Source: Flavobacterium sp. ENC
GTDB taxonomy: Bacteria; Bacteroidota; Bacteroidia; Flavobacteriales; Flavobacteriaceae
Assembly (NCBI RefSeq): GCF_020991415.1
Contig: NZ_JAJMOY010000001.1
Span: forward strand, 1-64,000
Direction: 5' to 3'
Length of the DNA: 64,000 nt
This document shows positions 36,955-45,697 of this stretch, in pieces. Below the pieces are notes generated by a model. That model saw nothing but the letters and a program-made list of their open reading frames with translations. It was not told where the DNA came from and did not search any database. How positions within the stretch are numbered: position 1 is the stretch's first letter; the number at the start of each line of letters is the position of its first letter. Made by a program: the position numbers and the translations under genes.

Positions 36955-38190
36955 TTAAGCCACATTCTTGCCTTTTTTTAGTTCAATGACTGTTATTTCA
37001 GGCATAATACCCACTCGTCCAGGATATGCATGAAAACCAAAACCGCGGTTTACATACACATATCGTCCTAACTCTTCATACAATCCCGCCCATTGTTTGT
37101 AAATATACTGCGCAATACTCCATTTAAAATAGCCCGGTATTTCAATACCAAACTGCATCCCATGGGTGTGTCCCGCCAATGTCAGATGAAAGTTTTTAGG
37201 ATGATTTTTTATTTCGTATTCCCAATGGCTTGGATCATGACTCATTAAGACCTTAAAATCGTCCTGGGCCACATTTTGCGATGCTTTGTTCAGGTCTCCG
37301 GCTTTTTTAAAATTCTGCCCCCAGTTCTCTACTCCGATTAATGCAATTTTATCATCGCCTTTTTGGATGTAAGTGTGCTCATTTAGCAGCAATTTAAAGC
37401 CAATCTGACCGTATAATTTTTTAATAGCTTCAAAATTTTCTTCTTTTTCCGCTTCAGTGGGCCAGGTTACATATTCACCGTAGTCATGGTTTCCTAAAAC
37501 TGAAAACTTGCCGTATTTATAGTCTTTTATTCTGCTGAAAGTTTCTAACCACGGATGCATTTCTTTTGCATGTGTATTTACGATATCTCCTGTAAACAAG
37601 ATCATGTCTGCTTCCTGCTGATTGATCAGGTCAATCGCATAACTGATCTTCTCCGGATTATCAAAACTTCCGCTGTGCACATCCGAAATCTGAGTGATTT
37701 TAAAACCATCAAAAGCATCCGGAAGATCCGGGAAAAATATCGTCTGCTTAATGACTTTAAAATTATATTTCCCTTCAAAAATCCCATAGATTAAAGACAA
37801 AAAAGGCACTGCTGCCAGTCCTAAACCTATCTGACTGATGAATTTTCGTCTCGAAGGAATCGCTTGTGACCCGCTTGTATTGTAAACAAAATAATTCACT
37901 ATTCCTGCTCCTACCCTAAAAATATCTTCGCCAAACATAATTAGTGTCAGCAAAATTTTAGGCACATACACTAACAGCATCAGACCGGTAGTAAACATAA
38001 ACTGTCTCGTTTGCCCAACGGAGCGATCCACCTGTGAAAAAGAATAAATTATAAAAATTAAAAGCAGTAAACTTATAATTTGATAGCTCACCAGAATCCA
38101 TCTTAGTTTGATTAAAGTACGGAAGGCCTGATAAGAATAGAACTCAATAAATAAAAAAAGAGCACAAAGAATTATAAAACGAATGATCAT
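36955..38190 (-). CDS. Membrane-anchored metallophosphoesterase
   Basis: 411 residues. About four membrane helices at the N-terminus (FIILCALFLFIEFYSYQAF, ILVSYQIISLLLLIFIIYSF and two more) lead to a calcineurin-like phosphoesterase domain. All dinuclear-metal motifs are visible: ISDVHSGS, FTGDIVN, LGNHDYGE, MSHDPSHW and AGHTHGMQ. This family (YkuE/YaeI-like) includes enzymes acting on UDP-diacylglucosamine or phospholipids, but the substrate here is not known. A run FISQIGLGLAAVPFLSLIYG between the helices and the domain resembles a Tat-like anchor preceded by RRK. Confidence 0.9.
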   Translation of the reverse strand: MIIRFIILCALFLFIEFYSYQAFRTLIKLRWILVSYQIISLLLLIFIIYSFSQVDRSVGQTRQFMFTTGLMLLVYVPKILLTLIMFGEDIFRVGAGIVNYFVYNTSGSQAIPSRRKFISQIGLGLAAVPFLSLIYGIFEGKYNFKVIKQTIFFPDLPDAFDGFKITQISDVHSGSFDNPEKISYAIDLINQQEADMILFTGDIVNTHAKEMHPWLETFSRIKDYKYGKFSVLGNHDYGEYVTWPTEAEKEENFEAIKKLYGQIGFKLLLNEHTYIQKGDDKIALIGVENWGQNFKKAGDLNKASQNVAQDDFKVLMSHDPSHWEYEIKNHPKNFHLTLAGHTHGMQFGIEIPGYFKWSIAQYIYKQWAGLYEELGRYVYVNRGFGFHAYPGRVGIMPEITVIELKKGKNVA

Positions 38191-38272
38191 TTAGGTATAG
38201 TTTTAAGCAAAGTAACAAAGAATGAATTTTTTATTGCTTTTTATTATCAAAAATTTAACTCAAATATAAATC

Positions 38273-38304
38273 AAAAGGCTGATAAATTTCTTTACCAGCC
38301 TTTT
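38273..38304 (-). terminator. Terminator of small secreted protein A
   Basis: Hairpin with 14-bp arms starting AAAAGGCTGATAAA around loop TTTC (one mismatch). Its core GCTGATAAATTTCTTTA is shared with the terminator at 40777-40804. Confidence 0.85.
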
Positions 38305-38376
38305 CCTCTGTTTAAAATTATTTTTATTCTATTCACAGCCAAACCAAATGCTATGCAACCAAATAAAAATGATGCT

Positions 38377-38565
38377 TTATTTTTTTGCTTCTGCTTTAGC
38401 TGCTTCTGCTTTAACCTCTGCTTTTTTAGCTTTTTTCTCTGCTTTTTTCTCTTTTTTAGGAGCCTTAGCTTCTTTTACCGGAGTTGTTTGTGCCGGAGTA
38501 GTCTGAGCGTTTACCATTGCTGTTGTTCCTAAAATTGCTACTGCTAACATTACTAATTTTTTCAT
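38377..38565 (-). CDS. Small secreted lysine/alanine-rich protein A
   Basis: 62 residues: signal peptide MKKLVMLAVAILGTTAMVNA, then a mature part of about 40 residues made almost only of Lys, Ala, Glu, Pro and Thr (APKKEKKAEKKAKKAEVKAE). It is cationic, with helical KKAEKKAKKAE periodicity. It is paralogous to the protein at 40870-41085, sharing the signal LGTTAMVNA, the PVKEAKA motif, promoter architecture and terminator core. No known domain. It may be a small periplasmic stress or envelope protein, possibly acting like Asr-type acid-induced proteins, but that is only an analogy of composition. Confidence 0.75.
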   Translation of the reverse strand: MKKLVMLAVAILGTTAMVNAQTTPAQTTPVKEAKAPKKEKKAEKKAKKAEVKAEAAKAEAKK

Positions 38566-38609
38566 GACTTTGAATTTTATAAATTATTATTATTTGATTA
38601 TTTATAAGC

Positions 38610-38644
38610 CAAAGATAGAATCACTAAATGAAGTTTAAATGAAG
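38610..38644 (-). promoter_or_regulatory. Predicted response-regulator-dependent promoter of small protein A
   Basis: Minus strand: direct repeat CTTCATTT-AAA-CTTCATTT (38644-38626), 8-bp gap, then the -7 match TATCTTTG (38617-38610). There is no TTG at -33; the repeat occupies that place. An 11-bp phase is typical of OmpR/PhoB-family sites. Confidence 0.72.
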
Positions 38645-38670
38645 ATTTGTTGTGTTAAAAAAAATTAACT

Positions 38671-40008
38671 TTAAATTAGGTTTTTGCCGTTTCCGGACAA
38701 AAGCAGGAATGTCGTTCCTTTTTTAATTTCTGAGGTCACTTTGATTTCTATACGATGAAAATTAGCAATACTGTCAGCAATCGCCAGCCCCAGGCCTTGT
38801 CCGTCCTGATCGGAATTGATTCGCGCAAAACGGTTAAATATTTTTTCGATTTGAAAAGGATCCATCCCAATTCCTGAATCGGCAATAGAAATGAAATAGT
38901 GTTTCTCTAAAAACCCGTCAGCGATTGTGATTTTTCCGTTTGGGGTATTGTATTTAATTGCATTCGTGATCAGATTATAAATGAGAATATGAATCAGTGT
39001 TTTATTCCCCTTAAAACTAACATCATGTTTCATTGTATTCGAAAATTCAATCTCTTTATCCTCAATCCTGTCCTGCAGATCTTCCTGTATGTCTGTTATG
39101 ATTTCATGGAAATAAATATCTTCTTCGGTTGTATACTGATTGTTTTCGATTCTGGAAATCAACAGCAGATTATTGATGATTTTCTTCAGCATGTCTAATG
39201 TTTTCAAAGAACTCGCGATCTTATCTACCGCATTGTCATCTAAAGAATCATTCTGCAATAAATTTTCCAGTTTATTTTTGAGCAAAGCAATTGGCGTCAG
39301 AAGCTCGTGCGAAACATTCGAGATAAATTGTTTTTCTTTTTTAAAGAGCTCTCCGATACGATCCATCATCTGATTTAAAACCAGATCCAGTTCCATGAAA
39401 TCACTTGATTTTGCTTTTATTGGTGTGTGATCGAAGGTTTCAGGTTCATTAACGCGCCGGATTTTAGTATCAATAATTTTATAAAAAGGTTTCAGCAGAT
39501 ATTCAATATAGAACGTATCTGCCAGAAATGTAACGAGAAGAATAATCACAAGAACAATAATAATAAACAACCGGATGATAAACGTAAGGTCATTTACTTC
39601 GCTAAGGTCACTGCCTATTTCCAGCTGATATCCTTCTTTTTCATAGGTAAAATGATATTGCAGAATTCGGTATTCATTCTCTTCCCCTTCAATAACCCGA
39701 TAGTCATTGCTAAAAGTGGTTTCTTTTTGACGGGGTTTTACAGGAACTTTTGAAAGCACAAGGAATTCACTGTGCAGTGTCGAAAATTGCGAATACGTTT
39801 CAGTCGAATCACCGGAATTTTCGATAAAATCATTAATCTCATCCTGATTTAAATGGTCAATGAACTTTTTCTTTTTCTCCAGCAATCCATTATTGATATG
39901 GCTGTACACTACATTTTCAACCAGAATGGGCAGCATTAACCATAAAACCAAAATGACCAACAGTCTTGTCAGCGCGTTGAAAATTGCTAATTGGTGTTTT
40001 ATCTTCAC
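38671..40008 (-). CDS. Sensor histidine kinase
   Basis: 445 residues. Two membrane helices (ALTRLLVILVLWLMLPILVE and LFIIIVLVIILLVTFLADTF) enclose a periplasmic sensor of about 120 residues. The cytoplasmic part has HisKA with the phosphoacceptor His in FISNVSHELLTPI (about 233) and an HATPase_c domain with N box NLITNAIKYN, G1 DSGIGMD and G2 GLGLAIAD. The sensor region has no recognised ligand fold. It lies 10 bp after the response regulator gene, as one operon, and the pair is flanked by two paralogous small secreted protein genes. Confidence 0.93.
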   Translation of the reverse strand: MKIKHQLAIFNALTRLLVILVLWLMLPILVENVVYSHINNGLLEKKKKFIDHLNQDEINDFIENSGDSTETYSQFSTLHSEFLVLSKVPVKPRQKETTFSNDYRVIEGEENEYRILQYHFTYEKEGYQLEIGSDLSEVNDLTFIIRLFIIIVLVIILLVTFLADTFYIEYLLKPFYKIIDTKIRRVNEPETFDHTPIKAKSSDFMELDLVLNQMMDRIGELFKKEKQFISNVSHELLTPIALLKNKLENLLQNDSLDDNAVDKIASSLKTLDMLKKIINNLLLISRIENNQYTTEEDIYFHEIITDIQEDLQDRIEDKEIEFSNTMKHDVSFKGNKTLIHILIYNLITNAIKYNTPNGKITIADGFLEKHYFISIADSGIGMDPFQIEKIFNRFARINSDQDGQGLGLAIADSIANFHRIEIKVTSEIKKGTTFLLLSGNGKNLI

Positions 40009-40018
40009 AGTACTTTAT

Positions 40019-40693
40019 TTACTCATTAATTCGATACCCGACATTTCGGACTGTTTCAAACCAGCTGATATCGGTATGTTTGTCTAATTTTTTTCGAAGA
40101 TTCCGGACATGAACATCGATAAAATTAGAATCTGAATTAACTTCAAGAATGTCTCCCCAGATATGTTCCGTTAATTGCAATCTGGTAATGACCCGGTTTT
40201 TGTTCAATACTAAATATTGAAAAATATCAAACTCTTTTTTGGTCAGATTAATGGGGATATCGCTGTAACTTACTTTATAATCCTGCAATTGTAACGAGAA
40301 ACCATGAACCACTAAATCATTCAAAGTAAAGCCGTGCATTCTGCGAATAACAGCGAACAATCTGGCACTCAGTTCTGTTAAGGCAAAAGGTTTTGTCAGA
40401 TAATCATCTGCCCCAAGATGCAAGCCATTGATCCTGTCGTCTAATTCGCCACGTGCCGTAATGACAATCACAGCCATTTTTGATTTGGTTTTCCGAACGG
40501 CCTTTAAAACCTCAAAACCATCCCCATCCGGCAATCCAAGATCGAGCAGCATGGCATCATAGTCATTACTATTCACTTCTTCTAAAGCATCACTGCAATT
40601 ATGCACAATCCTGCACACATAACCTGTGTTCGACAAAAAATCAAACACTTCTGCAGCCAGTTCTTTATTATCCTCAACAATTAAAATATTCAT
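40019..40693 (-). CDS. OmpR-family response regulator
   Basis: 224 residues from ATG 40693 (MNILIVEDNKELAAEVFDFL); an upstream in-frame ATG at 40714 adds seven unconserved residues. The receiver domain has the acidic pair ED near 8, the phospho-Asp in AMLLDLGLPDGDGF (about 50) and the Lys in LTKPFAL (about 101). The C-terminal winged helix (INLTKKEFDIFQYLVLNKNR to VHVRNLRKKLD) is the PhoB/OmpR type, which binds direct repeats with 11-bp phase. Such repeats lie in front of both flanking small genes. A TAATTTTG element at 40764-40757 may start the operon. Confidence 0.94.
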   Translation of the reverse strand: MNILIVEDNKELAAEVFDFLSNTGYVCRIVHNCSDALEEVNSNDYDAMLLDLGLPDGDGFEVLKAVRKTKSKMAVIVITARGELDDRINGLHLGADDYLTKPFALTELSARLFAVIRRMHGFTLNDLVVHGFSLQLQDYKVSYSDIPINLTKKEFDIFQYLVLNKNRVITRLQLTEHIWGDILEVNSDSNFIDVHVRNLRKKLDKHTDISWFETVRNVGYRINE

Positions 40694-40776
40694 ATTTACA
40701 GATTCTAAGTGCAACTAAAATTAAGCAATTCTAAAAAGCTATGTTGCCTATTATTACAAAATTAACGAATCAAAAA

Positions 40777-40804
40777 AAAGCTGATAAATTTCTTTATCAG
40801 CTTT
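40777..40804 (-). terminator. Terminator of small secreted protein B
   Basis: Perfect 12-bp stem AAAGCTGATAAA/TTTATCAGCTTT with loop TTTC, between small gene B and the response regulator. Partial readthrough could feed the two-component operon. Confidence 0.85.
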
Positions 40805-40869
40805 CTCCATAATTATCATTTCTGTTTTGCCCTCCTTACAATTCTTCAAAAGCAAAACAAAAACAACTC

Positions 40870-41085
40870 TTATTTTTTCATGGTAGGTGTTTCTGATTTT
40901 GCAGCTTCTTTTTTATCAGATTTTGCTTTTTTATCAGATTTTTTTCTGGGATGTTTTGTAGCTTTAACCTCTTTTACCGGAGTTGCTTTAACTTCTTTAA
41001 CAGGGCCAACTTTTACAGCCGGAAAGGCATTTACCATTGCTGTAGTTCCTAAAACTGCTACGAGTAACATTAAAAAATTTCTCAT
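40870..41085 (-). CDS. Small secreted lysine-rich protein B
   Basis: 71 residues: signal peptide MRNFLMLLVAVLGTTAMVNA, then a lysine-rich mature part with a tandem PVKEVKAT (three related copies), a basic KHPRKKSDKKAKSDKKEA block and no cysteines. It is a paralog of the 62-residue protein at 38377-38565; the last ten residues of the signal peptide are identical. It lies 65 bp upstream of the response-regulator side terminator and transcribes towards the two-component operon. Function unknown; likely a highly expressed regulated envelope protein. Confidence 0.75.
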   Translation of the reverse strand: MRNFLMLLVAVLGTTAMVNAFPAVKVGPVKEVKATPVKEVKATKHPRKKSDKKAKSDKKEAAKSETPTMKK

Positions 41086-41125
41086 GATTTCTACAATTTA
41101 AATTAATAACCTTTTAATTACAGAT

Positions 41126-41160
41126 CAAATTTACCCCTGTAAAATGAAGACCAAATGAAG
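41126..41160 (-). promoter_or_regulatory. Predicted response-regulator-dependent promoter of small protein B
   Basis: Minus strand: CTTCATTT-GGT-CTTCATTT (41160-41142), 8-bp gap, -7 match TAAATTTG (41133-41126). The geometry is identical to the promoter at 38610-38644; again no TTG at -33. Confidence 0.72.
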
Positions 41161-41230
41161 AAACCACCCGGTTCAGAAATTTTAACTTCAGATTAACTTA
41201 TCAGTGATTATTGGTACCGTTTTCTGCCCT

Positions 41231-41323
41231 GTAAGTTATATAAGTTCATTTAAGCTTGTGAATAGGATACTGTTTTAAGCATGCTGTATTACGCATTTAC
41301 TTAAATGAACTTATATTACTTAC
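41231..41323. repeat. Long imperfect inverted repeat upstream of polA
   Basis: 24-bp arms at 41231-41254 (GTAAGTTATATAAG...) and 41300-41323 (...CTTATATTACTTAC) with one mismatch, separated by 45 bp. This is a palindromic intergenic element; no T run follows, so a terminator role is doubtful. Confidence 0.8.
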
Positions 41324-41398
41324 ATGGTTAAAAAAAAATCCTGTCAGGCTAATTTTTGAGAACCCAATTGATTATTTTTACAGACTAATATTTTTTTT

Positions 41399-44236
41399 AT
41401 GTCAACTCAAAAACGTCTTTTTCTTCTTGATGCGTATGCACTCATATTCCGTGGTTATTATGCTTTTATAAAAAACCCAAGGATTAACTCCAAAGGAATG
41501 GATACCTCTGCCATTATGGGCTTTATGAATTCGCTGCTGGATGTTATCAAAAGAGAAAAACCGGATCATTTGGCCGTTGCTTTTGATAAAGAAGGAAGCC
41601 AGGTACGAACAGAAATGTATTCTGATTACAAAGCCAATCGTGATGCTACGCCTGAAGCGATTAAAATTGCGATTCCGTACATTCAGGATTTACTAAGAGC
41701 AATGCACATTCCTATTATAGAAATGGCAGGTTGCGAAGCTGATGATTTAATTGGTACCATTGCCAAACAAGCTGAAAAAGAAAACTACAAAGTCTACATG
41801 GTTACGCCTGATAAGGATTTTGCACAATTGGTTTCTGAAAATATCTTCATGTACAAACCGGCCCGTATGGGAAATGGCATAGAAATTTGGGGTGTTCCCG
41901 AAGTTTTGGCCAAGTTTGAAATTGAAAGACCGGAACAGGTTATTGATTTTCTTGGAATGATGGGCGATGCTGTAGATAACATTCCGGGATTACCCGGAGT
42001 TGGTGAAGTTACAGCCAAAAAATTCCTGAAAGAATATGGTTCGATGGAAAATCTGCTGGAGAACACGCATTTACTGAAAGGTAAAATGAAGGAAAATATC
42101 GAAGCGAATAAAGACAAAGGAATTTTATCTAAAAAACTGGCGACTATTATTTGCGATTGCGATGTTGTTTTTAATGAAAACGATTATGAACTTTCGCGCC
42201 CTGATATTGAAAAAACCGATGCTATTTTTCAGGAACTGGAATTTAGAAGAATGGCAGAACAATTTGACAATTTGTTTAAAATTGGCGGCGGAAACGAACT
42301 AGCAAATAAAGGCGATGAAGCCAAATTATACAAAAAACCACAACCGAAAAACGAAGATCAGTTTGATTTATTCGGAGGCGGTGCAACCATAGATGAAACA
42401 GAAGAAAGAACTTCATTTTACAGTACTTTAGAAAATACAGCGCATTCCTATCAGGCTGTTGAAGGCGATTTGGGAATTAAATTGCTTTTGCAAAATCTGC
42501 AAAAACAGACTTCCGTTTGTTTCGACACCGAAACTACGGGATTAGATGCTTTGCATGCGGAGCTGGTTGGAATTTCTTTTTCGTATGAAAAGGGAAAGGC
42601 ATTTTATGTTCCGTTTCCGGAAAGTCAGGAAGAAGCCCAGGTGTTGATTGATAAATTCAGACCCTTTTTTGAAAACGAAAACATCGAAAAAATTGGCCAG
42701 AATTTAAAATACGATTTAAAAATCCTTTCTAATTACGGTGTTACTGTAAAAGGAAAACTTTTTGATACCATGATTGCACATTATCTGATTAACCCGGATA
42801 TGCGTCATAATATGGATATTTTAGCGGAAACGTATTTGAAGTATTCACCAAAATCAATTGAAACCTTAATTGGTAAAAAAGGTAAAAATCAAATTTCCAT
42901 GCGCGATGTTGCGTTGGAAGAAATCAAAGAATATGCTGCTGAAGATGCTGATGTAACTTTGCAGTTAAAAGAAATTTTTACAACAGAATTAGATAAAACA
43001 GAAACTAAAAAGTTATTTGACGAAATCGAAATTCCGTTAGTAAGTGTTCTGGCTGCCATGGAAACCGAAGGAATTCGTCTGGATGTGGAATTCTTAAGTG
43101 TCATGTCTAAAGAAATGGACGTTGAGATTAAATCTTTAGAACAAAAAATATACGAAACTGCCGGTGAGAAATTCAACCTTGCTTCTCCGAAACAATTAGG
43201 AGATGTTTTATTTGACAAAATGAAAATTGGCGGCGTAAAACAAAAGAAAACCAAAACAGGCCAATATGCGACTGGTGAAGATGTTTTAACCTATTTAGCC
43301 AATGATAATCCGATTATAAAGGAAATTCTGGACTGGCGACAAATGGTAAAATTGCAAAGCACTTACATTATGGCTTTACCCGAACAGGTCGACAAAAAAA
43401 CATTACGCGTTCATACCGATTATATGCAGACCGTTGCCGCAACGGGACGTTTGAGTTCTAATAATCCGAACCTGCAGAATATTCCGATTCGTACCGAAAG
43501 AGGCCGTCAGATTCGTAAAGCGTTTGTCGCACGAGATGAAAACCATACGCTGATTTCTGCCGATTACTCTCAAATTGAATTAAGGATTATTGCTGCCCTA
43601 AGCGGAGAAGAAAATATGATTGCCGCTTTCCAAAACGGAGAAGACATCCACAAAGCAACTGCTGCAAAAGTGTTTGATGTTCCCTTAGAAGAAGTTTCCC
43701 GCGAACAAAGAAGCAATGCCAAAACCGTAAATTTCGGAATTATCTATGGTGTTTCGGCTTTTGGACTGAGCAACCAGACTTCATTGTCGCGAAGTGAAAG
43801 TGCTGCTCTCATCGAAGCGTATTATAAAACGTACCCGAGACTGAAATCCTATATTTCGGATCAAATTGAGTTTGCCCGCGAAAAAGGATACGTTCAAACC
43901 ATTTTGGGACGTCGTCGTTATCTGAAAGATATCAATTCGGCAAATGCAGTGGTGAGAAGCGCCGCTGAACGAAATGCGGTAAACGCGCCTATTCAGGGAA
44001 GTGCTGCCGATGTCATTAAAATTGCCATGATCAACATTCATAAAAAATTAAAAGAAGAAAACTGGAAATCTAAAATGCTGCTTCAGGTACATGATGAACT
44101 TGTGTTCGATGTCCACAATGATGAACTCGAAAAAATCCAGCCCATGATCAAACACGAAATGGAAAATGCTTTTAAAATGGCCGTTCCGTTAGAAGTTGAA
44201 TTAGGTTTGGGTAAAGACTGGCTGGAAGCGCATTAA
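41399..44236 (+). CDS. polA: DNA polymerase I
   Basis: 945 residues with all three domains. The 5' nuclease starts FLLDAYALIFRGYYAFIKNP and includes DKDFAQLV and the helix-hairpin-helix GLPGVGEVTAKKFL. The 3'-5' exonuclease is active by motif: DTETTGLDALHAE (about 375), NLKYDLKIL and the YAAEDADVT motif III. The polymerase domain has DYSQIELRI (motif A), RSNAKTVNFGIIYGV (motif B) and VHDELVFD (motif C). It fills gaps in repair and lagging-strand processing. Monocistronic, with an inverted-repeat element on each side. Confidence 0.98.
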   Translation: MSTQKRLFLLDAYALIFRGYYAFIKNPRINSKGMDTSAIMGFMNSLLDVIKREKPDHLAVAFDKEGSQVRTEMYSDYKANRDATPEAIKIAIPYIQDLLRAMHIPIIEMAGCEADDLIGTIAKQAEKENYKVYMVTPDKDFAQLVSENIFMYKPARMGNGIEIWGVPEVLAKFEIERPEQVIDFLGMMGDAVDNIPGLPGVGEVTAKKFLKEYGSMENLLENTHLLKGKMKENIEANKDKGILSKKLATIICDCDVVFNENDYELSRPDIEKTDAIFQELEFRRMAEQFDNLFKIGGGNELANKGDEAKLYKKPQPKNEDQFDLFGGGATIDETEERTSFYSTLENTAHSYQAVEGDLGIKLLLQNLQKQTSVCFDTETTGLDALHAELVGISFSYEKGKAFYVPFPESQEEAQVLIDKFRPFFENENIEKIGQNLKYDLKILSNYGVTVKGKLFDTMIAHYLINPDMRHNMDILAETYLKYSPKSIETLIGKKGKNQISMRDVALEEIKEYAAEDADVTLQLKEIFTTELDKTETKKLFDEIEIPLVSVLAAMETEGIRLDVEFLSVMSKEMDVEIKSLEQKIYETAGEKFNLASPKQLGDVLFDKMKIGGVKQKKTKTGQYATGEDVLTYLANDNPIIKEILDWRQMVKLQSTYIMALPEQVDKKTLRVHTDYMQTVAATGRLSSNNPNLQNIPIRTERGRQIRKAFVARDENHTLISADYSQIELRIIAALSGEENMIAAFQNGEDIHKATAAKVFDVPLEEVSREQRSNAKTVNFGIIYGVSAFGLSNQTSLSRSESAALIEAYYKTYPRLKSYISDQIEFAREKGYVQTILGRRRYLKDINSANAVVRSAAERNAVNAPIQGSAADVIKIAMINIHKKLKEENWKSKMLLQVHDELVFDVHNDELEKIQPMIKHEMENAFKMAVPLEVELGLGKDWLEAH

Positions 44237-44261
44237 TTTATTTTAGAGTGCAGATTGTAGA

Positions 44262-44383
44262 TTTTAGATTTTCGGATCGAGAGAAACACAATCTTGTCAT
44301 TTCGACGAAGGAGAAATCATATCCAAAGGGAGACACACTATATGTCTTCACTTTGTGTGATTTCTCCTTCGTCGAAATTACAC
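44262..44383. repeat. TTTCGACGAAGGAG inverted repeat with adjoining GATTGTAGATTTTAG arm
   Basis: Arms TTTCGACGAAGGAGAAATCA (from about 44300) and its reverse complement (from about 44359), nearly perfect, about 40 bp apart. The words GATTGTAGATTTTAGATTTT at 44262-44281 are the reverse of the tract at 61380-61430. No gene; the open frame over it is not credible. Confidence 0.75.
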
Positions 44384-44388
44384 AAATG

Positions 44389-44424
44389 AAAAAAGACCGT
44401 CCTTTTTGGGACAGTCTTTTTTTT
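44389..44424. terminator. Bidirectional terminator between polA and the LacI-type gene
   Basis: Stem AAAAAGACCGTCC/GGGACAGTCTTTTT with loop TTTTT and flanking A and T runs, between convergent genes. Confidence 0.88.
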
Positions 44425-44442
44425 ATTTATTTTTTTTTTGAA

Positions 44443-45468
44443 CTATACTTTACGAGTTGACTCCCGTTCTTTTAGTACTGTTTTAATAACGATTGTTTCG
44501 TAATCTGAAGTTTCTTCTTCGGTTTCTTCCAGTCTTTTGATTAACCTTTTGGCTGCAACTTCTCCAATTTCAATTCCGTGCTGACTTACTGTGGTTAAAC
44601 TTGGTGACAGGCGTCTTGAAGCCAGGATTCCATCTGCAAAACCTATAATGGAGATATCTTCCGGAACTCTGAAACCCTTTTTCAGGCTCACTCTTAAAGC
44701 AGCTACTGAGTCATTTTCATCCAAAGCAAAAATGGCGTCAATTTTATTATCAAAAATGGCATCAATTTTAGCTTTCATGTCGTCTTCAGAATCGGTACGA
44801 AGAATGATTTTTTCATTTACCGGAATGTTGTTGTCTTTTAAAGCTTTCAAATAGCCATCAGCTCTTAGTTTTCCGACACTTAAATTATCTACAGAAGAAA
44901 TCAGGGCGATATTTTTGCATCCTAAATTTATTAAATGCTGAGTGGAATTCAAAGCTGAATCAAAGTCATCAACCACCACTTTGTCACATTCTACTTCATC
45001 GGCAATTCTGTCAAACATCACAATAGGAGTTCCGTCATTTATAATCGCTGAAAAATGATTGTATTCCTGTAATTTTTGCGCTTCTTCAGAAACGGACAAG
45101 ATGAAACCGTCTATAGTTCCGTTGCTAAGCATTTCAAGCGTATGAATTTCTTTTTCCAGAGATTCATTGGAAATACAGGTAATAACGTTATATCCTTTTT
45201 TGTCTGCTACTTTCTCAATACCGCTAAAAACCTTTGCGAAAAAAGAGTTTAGTATATTCGGTATAATAACTCCAATTGTTTTTGTTTTACGATTTTTTAA
45301 ATTCAGACCAATAACATTCGGTTTGTAATTTTTTAGTTTAGCGTACTCTTTAATTTTAATTTTAGTTTGCTCACTAATTTCGGGGCTATCATTAAGCGCT
45401 TTAGAAACTGTTGATACAGAAACATTAAGTTCTTTCGCGATTTGTTTTAAAGTTGCTTTAGCTTTCAT
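44443..45468 (-). CDS. LacI-family transcriptional regulator
   Basis: 341 residues. The N-terminal helix-turn-helix TLKQIAKELNVSVSTVSKAL and hinge helix (KNYKPNVIGLNLKNRKT) are followed by a periplasmic-binding-like sensor (TIGVIIPNILNSFFAKVFSG to SLTTVSQHGIEIGEVAAKRL). In Bacteroidota such genes usually control sugar-utilisation loci, but no sugar genes are adjacent. It is divergent from the ferritin-like pair, which it might control. The effector is unknown. Confidence 0.93.
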   Translation of the reverse strand: MKAKATLKQIAKELNVSVSTVSKALNDSPEISEQTKIKIKEYAKLKNYKPNVIGLNLKNRKTKTIGVIIPNILNSFFAKVFSGIEKVADKKGYNVITCISNESLEKEIHTLEMLSNGTIDGFILSVSEEAQKLQEYNHFSAIINDGTPIVMFDRIADEVECDKVVVDDFDSALNSTQHLINLGCKNIALISSVDNLSVGKLRADGYLKALKDNNIPVNEKIILRTDSEDDMKAKIDAIFDNKIDAIFALDENDSVAALRVSLKKGFRVPEDISIIGFADGILASRRLSPSLTTVSQHGIEIGEVAAKRLIKRLEETEEETSDYETIVIKTVLKERESTRKV

Positions 45469-45697
45469 TCTATCATAATTTATGGAATTAGTACAAATAT
45501 AGTAGAATTAGTGAAATTACAACAAAAAACACATCAGACTACATTAAATTTTACCGTCTTGCTGCTGTGTCTTAAGGGAATTGTAAAATAAATACAAAAT
45601 AAAGCCAATTTTCAAAACCACTTCCTACAAAAGGCCGTAACTAACTTAATACATGTAAAATGTAATTCCTATTAATAACCATTTAAAAGTATTAATT

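Noticed and set aside
44248..44460. Open frame of 70 codons after polA
   Set aside because: It covers an inverted repeat and a terminator; no family features.
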